From positions 2,538,001 to 2,602,000 of the forward strand of contig NC_014472.1 in assembly GCF_000153165.2 (NCBI RefSeq): DNA of 64,000 nucleotides, in the 5' to 3' direction. Positions within the stretch are counted from its first letter, which is position 1. Every line of letters begins with the position of its first letter. The notes under the pieces are model-generated. The model made no database searches. It had not been told where the DNA came from and worked only from the letters and a program-made list of their open reading frames with translations. Source of the DNA: Maribacter sp. HTCC2170. Its GTDB lineage: Bacteria > Bacteroidota > Bacteroidia > Flavobacteriales > Flavobacteriaceae. This document shows, in pieces, positions 35,695 to 44,914 of this stretch. Made by a program: the position numbers and the translations under genes.

Positions 35695-35938
35695 AAGATG
35701 GATAGGTCCTAATTTCATGACATATATCATGATTCTTCCCCTATGTAACTTAGGTTACAAAATAATACGACTAAAGCATCTTACTTCAAGATTATTAAGA
35801 TATAATTCTTCCTTTTTTATTGATGATATTCTTTATTTAATCATCGTACGCTTTTAAATAAGCGCAAGCTAAACTGGCTACATCAAAAAATTATTAAAAA
35901 TCCTGTCTAATGTCATGTTTTTAGAAAATCGACCAAAT

Positions 35939-35946
35939 TAATTTTG
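35939..35946 (+). promoter_or_regulatory. Candidate -7 box for the rseC-rnf operon
   Basis: TAATTTTG on the plus strand, 22 bp before the rseC start, matches TAnnTTTG. No good -33 element is visible. Confidence 0.35.
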
Positions 35947-35968
35947 TAAAGTAAAATTCTTCAAGACT

Positions 35969-36424
35969 ATGGAAGATATCGAGATAGAACATTATGGAAC
36001 CGTTGCGGGGGCAATGGTGGAACATGATGGAGTTATCTCAAAAATCTCAAATAATAAAATCACGGTTGCTCTTAAAGGGAATATAAATTGTGATGGCTGT
36101 AAGGCCAAGGCTGTCTGTGGTGCTGCTGACTCGAATGGTAAAGAAATTGAAGTTGACAATGTATCCCAGCAACTGGATCTAAACGAAGATGTTACAGTTT
36201 TGCTTAAAAAGAACTTGGCTATAAAAGCGGTCTTCCTGGCATACATATTACCTTTTATATTTCTTTTGCTAACCCTATTGCTCGCTTCCAACTACTTTGA
36301 GGAATGGTTTGCGGGACTTTTGGCCTTAGCAATTCTATTGCCTTATTACTTGATTATTTATGCCCTAAGGGGTTCATTCAAGAAAGAATTCAAAGTATCT
36401 ATATTAAAGACAACTCAACTATGA
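35969..36424 (+). CDS. rseC: RseC/SoxR-reducing-system family membrane protein
   Basis: 151 residues. The N-terminal soluble domain contains CDGCKAKAVCGA, the Cys cluster typical of RseC proteins, within a beta-rich segment (GVISKISNNKITVALKG). Two membrane helices follow (about residues 88-110 and 113-133). RseC family members accompany Rnf/Rsx complexes, and this gene is the first of a tight rnf operon: its stop overlaps the rnfB start as ATGA. It likely assists Rnf assembly or the redox link to partners; the SoxR connection known in enterobacteria need not apply here. Confidence 0.88.
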   Translation: MEDIEIEHYGTVAGAMVEHDGVISKISNNKITVALKGNINCDGCKAKAVCGAADSNGKEIEVDNVSQQLDLNEDVTVLLKKNLAIKAVFLAYILPFIFLLLTLLLASNYFEEWFAGLLALAILLPYYLIIYALRGSFKKEFKVSILKTTQL

Positions 36425-37317
36425 TTGCATCGATTTTATACAGCGCTATTTTACTTTCGTCCATCGGGACTGTGGCAGCTGTGGTATTATTTGTTGTTTC
36501 AAAAAAATTCAATGTTTTTGAGGATCCAAAAATTACGGAGGTAGAGGATATTCTTCCCGCAGCTAACTGTGCAGGTTGTGGTAGTCCAGGGTGTAGGGTA
36601 TTTGCCGAAAAATTAGTGAATACCGAGGACATTTCGGATTTGTTTTGCCCAGTAGGGGGGAATGATGTTATGAAGCAGGTGGCCGAAATACTGGATAAGG
36701 AAGTCGCTGAAAAGGACCCTACTGTTGCAGTATTGCGCTGCCAAGGTGGTTGTGATGTAAGGCCAAAAACCACTTTATATCAAGGACCTAGGTCCTGTGC
36801 GATTTCATCATTGGTGTATGGCGGAGAAACTGATTGTCAATATGGTTGTTTAGGCGATGGTGATTGCGTTAATGTTTGTGATTTTGATGCGATGTACATG
36901 GATGAAAAAACTGGGTTGCCAGTAATCATTACAGATAAATGTACTTCTTGTGGAGCTTGTGTAAAGGCATGCCCGAGACATATTCTTGAAATGAGGCCCA
37001 GAAACAAGCGTGATCTAAAGATTTTTGTTGGTTGTTTAAATGAAGATAAAGGAGGAATTGCCAAAAGGGCATGTGATGTAGCCTGTATAGGGTGTTCTAA
37101 ATGTGAAGATATTTGTCCAAAGGATGCTATAGACATGGATAATAATCTAGCGTACATAGATCCTGATTTATGTACCCTTTGTAGAAAATGCGTCGAGGTT
37201 TGTCCTACCCATTCCATAATTGAGACTAATTTTCCTCCGAAAAAAGTCAAGGTAAAGAAAGACAAGCCAAAAGTTAAGGCCAGCGCAAAATCAATTAAAA
37301 CAGATGCCAATGCTTAA
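36421..37317 (+). CDS. rnfB: Rnf complex subunit RnfB (Fe-S protein)
   Basis: 298 residues. One N-terminal membrane anchor (about residues 1-28) is followed by the NCAGCGSPGC cluster motif with a distal FCPVGG Cys that binds a [4Fe-4S] centre. Then come ferredoxin-type motifs CTSCGACVKACP, CIGCSKCEDICP and CTLCRKCVEVCP. The Lys-rich tail is a normal RnfB variation. RnfB accepts electrons from ferredoxin for the Rnf ion-pumping ferredoxin:NAD oxidoreductase. ATG at 36421 is chosen because longer reading frames would overlap rseC and add unrelated sequence. It overlaps rnfC by 14 bp. Confidence 0.95.
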   Translation: MIASILYSAILLSSIGTVAAVVLFVVSKKFNVFEDPKITEVEDILPAANCAGCGSPGCRVFAEKLVNTEDISDLFCPVGGNDVMKQVAEILDKEVAEKDPTVAVLRCQGGCDVRPKTTLYQGPRSCAISSLVYGGETDCQYGCLGDGDCVNVCDFDAMYMDEKTGLPVIITDKCTSCGACVKACPRHILEMRPRNKRDLKIFVGCLNEDKGGIAKRACDVACIGCSKCEDICPKDAIDMDNNLAYIDPDLCTLCRKCVEVCPTHSIIETNFPPKKVKVKKDKPKVKASAKSIKTDANA

Positions 37318-38638
37318 AACATTTCCTAAAGGAGGTATTCATCCTTCTGAAAACAAAATAACGGCATCTAAGGGCATAAAACGTATGTCGGCACCAAAAG
37401 TCGTATATGTTCCAATTGCCCAGCATATTGGTATTCCTTCCGAGATTATTGTAGATAGAAAGGATAAAGTGGATATAGGTCAGGTTATCGCCAAATCAGG
37501 AGGGTTTGTTTCCTCTAATATTCATTCTCCAATAGCTGGAACGGTCACAAAGTTAGATATGATTGTAGATTCCAGTGGGTATAAAAAACAATGCATTGTT
37601 ATACGTACTGACCAGAAGAATGAGTCAAACTTTGAAGAACTTGATTTTCCTTTAAAAAAGGAAATCACACTTTCACAAAAAGATATCTTGAACCATGTTA
37701 CTGAATATGGTATTGTAGGCTTGGGAGGAGCAACCTTTCCTTCGCATGTTAAATTGGATATTAAAAATGACCGTAAGGTCGATTGCTTGATAATCAATGG
37801 TGTGGAATGCGAACCTTACTTGACAGCTGATCACAGACTCATGCTCGAAAAAGCAGAGGAAATCATTGTAGGTATTCGAATTCTAATGCATGCTCTTCAC
37901 ATTGAAAAAGCTGTAATAGGTATAGAAAACAATAAAAAAGATGCCATTGAGGTACTTAAAGAGGCGTCACGATCTGCCAACGGAATTAAAGTTGCCGCAC
38001 TTAGGGTTAAATACCCTCAAGGGAGTGAGAAGCAATTGATTAGGGCCATTTTAAAACGTGAAGTACCCAAAGGCGGCCTACCGATGGATGTTGGGGTAAT
38101 CGTTCATAATGTCGGTACTATTTACGCCATTTATCAAGCAGTACAGCACAATCAACCTTTGACGGAACGTGTGGTTACAGTAACTGGAAAAAAACTTGAT
38201 GACCCATCAAATTTTTGGGTCAAAATTGGGACTCCTATCAAAGATTTAGTGGCAGAAGTAGGAGGCGTTCCGGATGGTACAAGGAAAATAGTCAATGGTG
38301 GGCCTATGATGGGCAAGGCTATGAAAAATACAGATGTGCCGATTACCAAAGGAACATCGGGAATACTTGTTATTTCTGAAGAAGAAGCAAGCCGAAAGGA
38401 AGCTAAAAACTGCATTAGGTGTAGTCAATGTGTTTTTGTATGCCCAATGGGATTAGAACCTCATTTGTTGATGAATTTGAGTGAAAAAGGGTTGTATGAA
38501 CGGGCATCCAAAGAAGATATAATGACCTGTATTGAATGTGGGTCTTGTAGTTATGTATGTCCTTCCCATAGACCTTTGCTTGACTATATCAGATTTGGAA
38601 AAAGTATTGTAAAAAAAATGGAAACCTCAAAGAATTAG
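37304..38638 (+). CDS. rnfC: Rnf complex subunit RnfC
   Basis: 444 residues. TFPKGGIHPSENK is the family start, followed by an NADH/FMN-binding-like fold with GLGGATFPSHVK and INGVECEPYLTADH. The C-terminal ferredoxin-like part has CIRCSQCVFVCPMG and CIECGSCSYVCPSHRP, binding two [4Fe-4S] clusters. It is the peripheral NAD-reacting subunit facing the cytoplasm. The start overlaps rnfB and the stop is 1 bp from rnfD, so the genes are translationally coupled. Met1 or Met3 may be the start. Confidence 0.96.
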   Translation: MPMLKTFPKGGIHPSENKITASKGIKRMSAPKVVYVPIAQHIGIPSEIIVDRKDKVDIGQVIAKSGGFVSSNIHSPIAGTVTKLDMIVDSSGYKKQCIVIRTDQKNESNFEELDFPLKKEITLSQKDILNHVTEYGIVGLGGATFPSHVKLDIKNDRKVDCLIINGVECEPYLTADHRLMLEKAEEIIVGIRILMHALHIEKAVIGIENNKKDAIEVLKEASRSANGIKVAALRVKYPQGSEKQLIRAILKREVPKGGLPMDVGVIVHNVGTIYAIYQAVQHNQPLTERVVTVTGKKLDDPSNFWVKIGTPIKDLVAEVGGVPDGTRKIVNGGPMMGKAMKNTDVPITKGTSGILVISEEEASRKEAKNCIRCSQCVFVCPMGLEPHLLMNLSEKGLYERASKEDIMTCIECGSCSYVCPSHRPLLDYIRFGKSIVKKMETSKN

Positions 38639-38639
38639 A

Positions 38640-39650
38640 ATGTCAGATCAACCGGTAATTATATCAGCCTCACCGCATGTTCATTCAGATAGAACTTCTA
38701 AAAGACTTATGTATGATGTGCTTATCGCACTTATTCCAGCCTTTTTGGTTTCGATTTACGTGTTTGGATTAGGAGCACTTTTGGTCACGTCTATAGCCAT
38801 TATTTCGTGTATCTTTTTTGAGTATGTCATACAAAAGTTCATTCTGAAATCTGAGATAACCATAACTGATGGTTCGGCCTTGATAACTGGAGTTTTGTTG
38901 GCATTTAACCTACCCTCAAGTCTGCCTATTTGGATGGTGGTTGTTGGTAGTTTTGTAGCCATAGGGGTTGCAAAGTTGTCCTTCGGTGGATTAGGATATA
39001 ACATTTTTAACCCAGCCCTTGTAGGGCGGGTTTTTTTATTGGTCTCATTTCCAGTTCAAATGACCTCGTGGCCAACTCCTTTCGAAAACAATAGTACACT
39101 AGCTGATGCCGTAACTGGAGCTACACCTTTGGGCATTATAAAAGAAGATTTACAATTTGGTGGTACAATGTCAGAAATCAGTGCCAAACTACCTTCAATT
39201 TTAGACCTTTTGTTCGGGTTTATTGGTGGTTCGTTAGGTGAAATGTCTGCCTTTGCTTTATTATTGGGCGGGATATACCTGATAATTAGAAAGGTAATCA
39301 CCTGGCACATTCCTGTTGTGATGTTGGTGACCATGGCTGTCTTAACTGGAATATTTTGGTTCATGGACCCTGAGCATTATGCAAATCCTTTGATTCATTT
39401 GCTATCTGGGGGAGCGTTGTTGGGTGCTTTTTATATGGCAACCGATCTAGTAACAAGCCCAATGACCAAAAAAGGAATGGTTGTTTTTGCTGTGGGAATA
39501 GGTCTAATTTCAGTTGTTATTCGATTATTTGGGGCGTATCCTGAGGGGGTTTCCTTTGGAATATTGCTTATGAACGCTTTTGTACCTCTAATCAATACTT
39601 ATTTTAAGCCACGAAGATTCGGTAATAAAATCAAATCTAAAATAATATAA
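38640..39650 (+). CDS. rnfD: Rnf complex subunit RnfD
   Basis: 336 residues and roughly nine membrane helices. VTGATPLGI (near residue 160) provides the Thr that carries covalent FMN in RnfD/NqrB proteins. GGLGYNIFNPALVGRVFLL, GGSLGEMSAFALLLGG and ATDLVTSPMT are conserved family blocks. It forms part of the ion-translocating membrane core. It lies between rnfC and rnfG with gaps of 1-2 bp. Confidence 0.96.
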   Translation: MSDQPVIISASPHVHSDRTSKRLMYDVLIALIPAFLVSIYVFGLGALLVTSIAIISCIFFEYVIQKFILKSEITITDGSALITGVLLAFNLPSSLPIWMVVVGSFVAIGVAKLSFGGLGYNIFNPALVGRVFLLVSFPVQMTSWPTPFENNSTLADAVTGATPLGIIKEDLQFGGTMSEISAKLPSILDLLFGFIGGSLGEMSAFALLLGGIYLIIRKVITWHIPVVMLVTMAVLTGIFWFMDPEHYANPLIHLLSGGALLGAFYMATDLVTSPMTKKGMVVFAVGIGLISVVIRLFGAYPEGVSFGILLMNAFVPLINTYFKPRRFGNKIKSKII

Positions 39651-39652
39651 CT

Positions 39653-40231
39653 ATGAGCAAAAAGAAATCTACCTTCTTGAATATGGTACTGGCACTTTTT
39701 GTGATTACTCTGGTTGCAGGTCTTTCATTGGGATATGTTAATGATTTGACCGCTGGGCCCAAGGCCAAGGCCAAACTTGAGCGTAAAGTGAATGCCTTAA
39801 AAGGAGTGCTTCCAGCATTTGATAATAACCCAGTGGAAGAAGTGAAGAAAATTGCATCTGACAGGGCAAAGGACAGTATTGAAATATACCTGGCTTCATT
39901 GCAAGGAGATGGGGTGGGAGTCGCAGTTATTGGTTCTTCAGAAAAAGGGTTTAGCGGACTCATAAAAATAATGGTGGGGTTTGAGACGAATGGTACCATA
40001 AAGAATATCGCCGTTTTGGAGCAAAAGGAAACACCTGGGCTTGGCACCAAAATTAAGGACGAAAAGTTTATTCAACAGTTTAGGGGTAAAGACCCTTCCT
40101 CGTTCAATTTAAAGGTGACAAAAGATGGGGGCGAGGTAGATGCATTAACTGGAGCTACCATTACCACAAGAGCTTTTGGAGAAGCTACGCAGCTGGCTTA
40201 CGATGTATATCTAGAGAATAAACAAGAATAG
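39653..40231 (+). CDS. rnfG: Rnf complex subunit RnfG (FMN-binding)
   Basis: 192 residues, one N-terminal membrane helix (about 9-30), then a periplasmic FMN-binding domain. EQKETPGLGTKI and DALTGATITTRAF contain the family Gly-rich segment and the Thr that links FMN covalently (TGATIT). It passes electrons between membrane subunits on the outer side of the inner membrane. Spacing to rnfE is 5 bp. Confidence 0.96.
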   Translation: MSKKKSTFLNMVLALFVITLVAGLSLGYVNDLTAGPKAKAKLERKVNALKGVLPAFDNNPVEEVKKIASDRAKDSIEIYLASLQGDGVGVAVIGSSEKGFSGLIKIMVGFETNGTIKNIAVLEQKETPGLGTKIKDEKFIQQFRGKDPSSFNLKVTKDGGEVDALTGATITTRAFGEATQLAYDVYLENKQE

Positions 40232-40236
40232 GAACT

Positions 40237-40842
40237 ATGGCAGAGCAAATAAATCAAAAACAAAATTTTCTAAAAGGTATTGTCAAAGACAATCCTGTTT
40301 TTGTTATGCTATTGGGTATGTGTCCCACCTTAGGGGTTACTTCCTCGGCATTCAATGGTTTGGGCATGGGTATTGCCACACTTTTTGTACTATTAATGTC
40401 GAACATTGTGGTTTCCTTGATTAAATCCCAAATTCCGGCAAAAGTAAGAATACCTGCCTTTATTATAGTAATCGCTTCTTTTGTGACCATTGTTGAAATG
40501 GTTTTAGAAGCATTCATACCATTTCTATTTGAACAATTGGGAATCTTTATTCCGCTTATTGTAGTTAATTGTTTGATTCTGGGTAGGGCAGAGGCCTTTG
40601 CCTCAAAAAACAATCTAGCATCTTCCATTGTTGATGCATTAGGTATGGGAATAGGTTTTACTATTGCACTCACTTTACTTGGCGCAGTTAGGGAGATTTT
40701 TGGAAGCGGAAGTTTATTTGATATTCGATTTGTTCCGGAAGACGCAAATACTTTGATTTTATTTATCCTGCCTCCAGGAGCTTTTATCGCATTGGCGTAT
40801 CTCACTCTTTTATTCAATAGAATTTCAACCAAAAACACATAA
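40237..40842 (+). CDS. rnfE: Rnf complex subunit RnfE
   Basis: 201 residues with six membrane helices. GMCPTLGVTSSAFNGLGMG and VVNCLILGRAEAFA contain the two conserved Cys that, with those of RnfA, bind a membrane-embedded [2Fe-2S] cluster in RnfE/NqrD proteins. It has the opposite topology to RnfA in the known complex. Located between rnfG and rnfA with a 2-bp gap to rnfA. Confidence 0.96.
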   Translation: MAEQINQKQNFLKGIVKDNPVFVMLLGMCPTLGVTSSAFNGLGMGIATLFVLLMSNIVVSLIKSQIPAKVRIPAFIIVIASFVTIVEMVLEAFIPFLFEQLGIFIPLIVVNCLILGRAEAFASKNNLASSIVDALGMGIGFTIALTLLGAVREIFGSGSLFDIRFVPEDANTLILFILPPGAFIALAYLTLLFNRISTKNT

Positions 40843-40844
40843 AA

Positions 40845-41420
40845 ATGGAGTATATCTTAATTCTTATCGCTGCCGTTTTTGTAAATAATATAGTTCTCTC
40901 CCAATTTCTGGGTATTTGTCCATTCTTAGGGGTTTCAAATAAGGTCTCCACTTCCGTGGGTATGTCCGGGGCTGTATTGTTTGTTATGACTATTGCTACG
41001 CTTGCTACTTACTTATTACATGAGTTCGTGCTGGTGCCGTCCGGAATGGATTATTTAAGAACGATAACTTTTATTTTGGTTATTGCATCATTGGTACAAA
41101 TGGTTGAGATTATTCTGAAAAAGGTGAGCCCAGCTTTATATCAAGCATTGGGTGTCTTTTTACCTTTGATAACCACTAATTGTGCTGTTTTGGGTGTTGC
41201 CATTTTGGCTTTGGGACTTGAAAATGGGAGTTTACTTAAAGCGGTTTTCTTTGCTATAGCCAATTCAATTGGGTTTGCACTTGCACTTATCGTTTTTGCC
41301 AGTATTCGCGAGCATTTAGAACTTGCCAATATCCCAAAAGGAATGAAGGGTGTACCCATCAATCTTTTGGTAGCAGGCTTGCTTTCCTTAGCCTTTTTAG
41401 GATTTACAGGCTTGGTTTGA
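40845..41420 (+). CDS. rnfA: Rnf complex subunit RnfA
   Basis: 191 residues, six membrane helices. VNNIVLSQFLGICPFLGVS and TTNCAVLGVAILAL hold the two Cys that pair with RnfE to bind the [2Fe-2S] cluster. Together the operon encodes all six structural subunits in the order B-C-D-G-E-A, after rseC. The stop is followed almost at once by a decayed mnmE fragment, with no clear terminator. Confidence 0.96.
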   Translation: MEYILILIAAVFVNNIVLSQFLGICPFLGVSNKVSTSVGMSGAVLFVMTIATLATYLLHEFVLVPSGMDYLRTITFILVIASLVQMVEIILKKVSPALYQALGVFLPLITTNCAVLGVAILALGLENGSLLKAVFFAIANSIGFALALIVFASIREHLELANIPKGMKGVPINLLVAGLLSLAFLGFTGLV

Positions 41421-41437
41421 TGTTGTCACTTCCCGTT

Positions 41438-41555
41438 ATGGAAATTCGCAAGAATGTTGCCCAGAAGGCAGTCTGAAGTTATTTCCCCGAAGTGATGAAG
41501 CGATTGCCTAATGTCTATTGCAAGTAGATTCCTAGAAAGGTAATTGTGAATCCTA
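41438..41555 (-). pseudogene. Decayed copy of the 3' end of mnmE
   Basis: Stretches such as GAAATTCGCAAGAATGTTG, CCAGAAGG and GCCTAATGTCTATTGCAAGT match the end of the intact mnmE at ~43375-43495 in the same order and strand, with substitutions and a ~12-bp gap. The reading frame is not kept. It corresponds to roughly the last 40 codons. Confidence 0.85.
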
Positions 41556-41675
41556 GAGATACAGAAATACCAATGGCACTCATCTCTGCTAAATTTGCTC
41601 CTTTACCTCCTAATAGGTCTTATTTAATGGCAATTGTCATGATTCTTTTCCAATGTAACATAGGTGACAAAACTT
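41556..41675 (-). pseudogene. Decayed copy of the ppdK 5' end and upstream sequence
   Basis: AAATACCAATGGCACTCATC and GCTCCTTTACCTCCTAATAG match ppdK codons ~30-50 (35525-35582), and TCATGATTCTT with ATGTAACATAGGT matches the DNA upstream of ppdK (35728-35757). About 140 bp between these blocks is missing. It abuts the mnmE remnant. Confidence 0.82.
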
Positions 41676-41754
41676 CATTAACTAATTAACACAATAGATT
41701 AAAAACAGAAAACTATTATTGACAAACTCCTATAGAAACTTTAAAGAATGAAAG

Positions 41755-41784
41755 AGTAAAAATTACTGCGCTAGCGCAGTAATT
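41755..41784 (-). terminator. Palindromic terminator after the outer-membrane protein gene
   Basis: A perfect 24-bp palindrome at 41761-41784 (arm AATTACTGCGCT) lies 28 bp after the stop of the minus-strand gene, and a T run follows on that strand. Confidence 0.6.
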
Positions 41785-41812
41785 GATTTTTATGAGTCGT
41801 TGAGCTAATGGC

Positions 41813-43021
41813 CTAAAAGAGAGTATACCCAAATATGACAGACATGACATTGTAGTCAGTTGTCCAGTTTTGCGATTTGGATAGGACCTGTCGATTGGTG
41901 TTAATTCTAAACTCCATACTGTACTTGTTGTTGTAATTATACCCCATGCCAAATGCCAAGTTGGGATTTGATGCCCCATTCACCAAATCCTTTGAATTAG
42001 GCTCATAGATAATAGATAAATCAGAGTTTAAGATTAAAACGACAGAGGCGTTTACAAACAACTTAGACTTTTCAGTTAAAAAAATATAATGCCTTAGCCC
42101 AACAGGCATTTCAATAGTGGTATAATCAAGGTCAGCAGATAACTCGGGTAATTGCTTTTCAGTTTTGTAGTATTGGTATGTCGGCTCAACAATCAGTGAC
42201 CATTTGCTGTTGTTAAATCCCATTATGAACTCAGCCTCAAAACCAATACGAAGTCCAGTTTCATTTCCAAAAGCGGTAATTCTCCGGTCAATGCCAGAGG
42301 GGCCAGAAGCGAGATTGTCAATAGCCAAAGAAGTACTATTCAACCCAACCCTAAAATTTAAATTGAATAACTTTTTTTTATGCTTTGTTTCATAATTAAT
42401 CACTTTGGAATCCTCACATTCATTATATTTTATGAAATAATTGACCAATTGTCCTTTACTGTATTTTAGATTGTCAATTTGCCTTTCTGACAACCCTTGA
42501 CAGTTGAGTTCATTCAAGATCTGTTGTCTAAATAAATTATTTTCACCAACAAAATTGTTATCTGTCTTATACTTTTTATGTATAAGTTGTTTTATCGATC
42601 CATTCGCATCTTCATAAAAAAAACGCTGAAGACTTCCCTCTTCATAAAGATATAAAGTGGCCTTACTTTCAATCAGTACCTGTAAAAAAAGTAGCTCCTT
42701 TTTAAATATAGGGTTTCGCGAATTATTCAAGTCACCTAGAGTTCCGAGAGAACGATCAATATCGACTGTGTGTCTTATATACTTTGAACTATTATGAATA
42801 CCGAATTCCTTAACCGTACTGATGGTAGCCTTCTTTACCTCGGAATCCATTTGAACCTTATATTCAAATTCTGTGGGATTGTTTTTCCAATCTATATTTT
42901 TGATGAGGCAGTTTATTCTTTGACCAGAACTGTCCATAAAATATCCGCTTTCATAAGAATTTTGGGAATTGACGGTAAAACTTATAACTGTCAACAAGAA
43001 TAGAAGCAAGGATTTTTTCAT
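41813..43021 (-). CDS. Outer-membrane beta-barrel protein with signal peptide
   Basis: 402 residues. An N-terminal signal peptide (about 1-19, ending VNSQ) is followed by a periplasmic-type segment starting GYFMDSSGQRINCLIKN, seen in many Bacteroidota proteins. From about residue 215, alternating amphipathic strands (FNLNFRVGLNSTSL, GLRIGFEAEFIMGF, WSLIVEPTYQYYKT, LFVNASVVLILN, NLAFGMGYNYNN) end in a terminal Phe, as expected for an 8-10-stranded outer-membrane barrel. No specific function can be assigned. It lies between the gene remnants and mnmE. Confidence 0.75.
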   Translation of the reverse strand: MKKSLLLFLLTVISFTVNSQNSYESGYFMDSSGQRINCLIKNIDWKNNPTEFEYKVQMDSEVKKATISTVKEFGIHNSSKYIRHTVDIDRSLGTLGDLNNSRNPIFKKELLFLQVLIESKATLYLYEEGSLQRFFYEDANGSIKQLIHKKYKTDNNFVGENNLFRQQILNELNCQGLSERQIDNLKYSKGQLVNYFIKYNECEDSKVINYETKHKKKLFNLNFRVGLNSTSLAIDNLASGPSGIDRRITAFGNETGLRIGFEAEFIMGFNNSKWSLIVEPTYQYYKTEKQLPELSADLDYTTIEMPVGLRHYIFLTEKSKLFVNASVVLILNSDLSIIYEPNSKDLVNGASNPNLAFGMGYNYNNKYSMEFRINTNRQVLSKSQNWTTDYNVMSVIFGYTLF

Positions 43022-43362
43022 GTTTGGGTTAAAATATGGTGGTTAGGTTTATACAGGGTATAACTCATTTCTATAGAAAAATATTGCTTTTATTTATAAA
43101 GAAGATATTGGGCTAAGTCTTAAAATAGAAACAATACAAAAAGTGCTAAAGATGAGATTAGTACATATTGTAAGGCCTGATGAAAGCATAGAATATCCCA
43201 ATGAATGTTTTTTCAATCTTGTATTATTTGGTTGAGACATATAATGCTTGCTATTGCATTTACAGGAGTAGTATTTAGTTGTAGTTGTTCCGTCGGTAAG
43301 CCTTTTTGTTTAGAACTAATAGTTGTTTTTAACCTATTTTCAGTTTCTTTATTTTACTGAGA
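43022..43362. other. Intergenic region with no recognisable gene
   Basis: 341 bp between the barrel-protein gene and the mnmE 3' end. No coding pattern beyond a 27-codon frame at 43152-43235, no structured RNA and no repeat copy was recognised. Confidence 0.5.
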
Positions 43363-44775
43363 TTATTTTCCGATACAGAAATTCGCAAAAATATTACCCA
43401 GAAGGTCGTCTGAAGTAATCTCCCCGGTTATTTCCCCAAAGTGATGAAGTGCTTGCCTAATGTCTATTGCAAGTAAATCCCCAGAAAGGTGATTGTCCAT
43501 CCCATGTTGCACTTTTTGTATTTCTTCAAGGGCCTTCAAAAGCGCATCATAGTGACGGGTATTGGTCACAATGGTTTCATTGTTTCGCAATGCCCCTGTA
43601 TTAACAAAGTTTAAAAGCATATTTTTCACATCTTCGACCGATTCACCTGTTTTGGCGGAAATCAACTTGTAAGTGGTCCCTTCAATATTCGATAATAATG
43701 TTTCGAGTTGTTGTCTTTCCTTGTTATTAAGAATATCAATTTTATTGACAATTATTACCAATGGTTTGTTCGGATGCTTAGTTGAGATTTTACCAACTTC
43801 ATTTTGTAAACTAGTTAAACTAATTTCGGCATTTTGAAATTCCTCAGCACTATGTAGAAATAACACTACTTGTGATTGCTCTATTTTCTCAAAAGTCTTT
43901 TTAATGCCTATATTTTCGACAATGTCCTTAGTGTCTCTAATCCCTGCAGTATCAATGAATCTAAAACCGATTCCGCCAATTGCTATTTCGTCTTCTATGG
44001 CATCTCGGGTGGTTCCCGCAATGTCAGAAACAATAGCTTTTTCTTCATTTAATAAAGCATTCAATAAGGTAGATTTACCTACATTGGGTTCGCCTACGAT
44101 GGCCACTGGAATCCCTTTTTTAATAACGTTTCCAACTGCAAAGGAATCAATAAGCTTTTTCAGGACATTTTGAATGCGCAGAATCAAGTCCTGAAATTTT
44201 AATCTATCGGCAAATTCAACATCTTCTTCGGCAAAATCAAGTTCTAATTCTATCAGTGAGGCAAAGTTCATTAACTCATCACGCAAGAGCTTAATTTCAT
44301 TGCTAAAACCTCCTCGCATTTGCTGTATGGCAATTTGATGGGTTGTCTCATTCTCACTGGCAATTAGGTCTGCAACAGCTTCGGCCTGACTCAAATCCAA
44401 CTTCCCGTTCAAGAATGCCCGTAATGTGAACTCACCTGCTTCGGCCATTCTACAACCATTACGTAAGAACAACTGAATAATCTGCTGTTGTATATAGGGA
44501 GAACCATGACAGGAGATTTCTATAACATCTTCACCAGTGTATGAATTGGGACCATTGAAGATTGAGAGTAAGACTTCATCCATAAGTACATCGCCATCTA
44601 TTATATGGCCCAAATGAATTGTGTGACTTTTTTGTTTACTTAAGTCTTTCCCATGAATTGACCTAAAATAAGAACCTGCAATAGATTTAGCGTCCTTACC
44701 TGACAAGCGAATAACAGCAATTGCTCCCGAACCTGCGGGAGTTGCTAAAGCGACTATGGTATCTACTGTATTCAT
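43363..44775 (-). CDS. mnmE: tRNA modification GTPase MnmE
   Basis: 470 residues. The N-terminal tetrahydrofolate-binding domain starts DTIVALATPAGSGAIAVIRLSG. The inserted G domain has GEPNVGKSTL (G1), GTTRDA (G2), DTAG (G3) and NKID (G4). The C-terminus ends FCIGK, with the Cys essential for activity. With MnmG it makes the carboxymethylaminomethyl or related modification at U34 of certain tRNAs. A decayed copy of its last codons lies near 41.5 kb. Confidence 0.97.
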   Translation of the reverse strand: MNTVDTIVALATPAGSGAIAVIRLSGKDAKSIAGSYFRSIHGKDLSKQKSHTIHLGHIIDGDVLMDEVLLSIFNGPNSYTGEDVIEISCHGSPYIQQQIIQLFLRNGCRMAEAGEFTLRAFLNGKLDLSQAEAVADLIASENETTHQIAIQQMRGGFSNEIKLLRDELMNFASLIELELDFAEEDVEFADRLKFQDLILRIQNVLKKLIDSFAVGNVIKKGIPVAIVGEPNVGKSTLLNALLNEEKAIVSDIAGTTRDAIEDEIAIGGIGFRFIDTAGIRDTKDIVENIGIKKTFEKIEQSQVVLFLHSAEEFQNAEISLTSLQNEVGKISTKHPNKPLVIIVNKIDILNNKERQQLETLLSNIEGTTYKLISAKTGESVEDVKNMLLNFVNTGALRNNETIVTNTRHYDALLKALEEIQKVQHGMDNHLSGDLLAIDIRQALHHFGEITGEITSDDLLGNIFANFCIGK

Positions 44776-44914
44776 CTTACCAATTTCTTCGCAAAAATAG
44801 ACAAATCAAAAGTATAGACCGAAAATAAAGAGCGTAATTCAAACGCTTTTCGCTATGTAAAAAAGTAAAAAACACATATCTTCATATTACCCATTAACTA
44901 ATTTTTAAATAATT

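Noticed and set aside
36304-36420. Longer rnfB frame starting inside rseC
   Set aside because: The extension is unrelated to RnfB, and ATGA coupling at 36421 gives the normal start.
43152-43235. 27-codon frame upstream of the barrel-protein gene
   Set aside because: Too short, no start context and no similarity to anything recognised.
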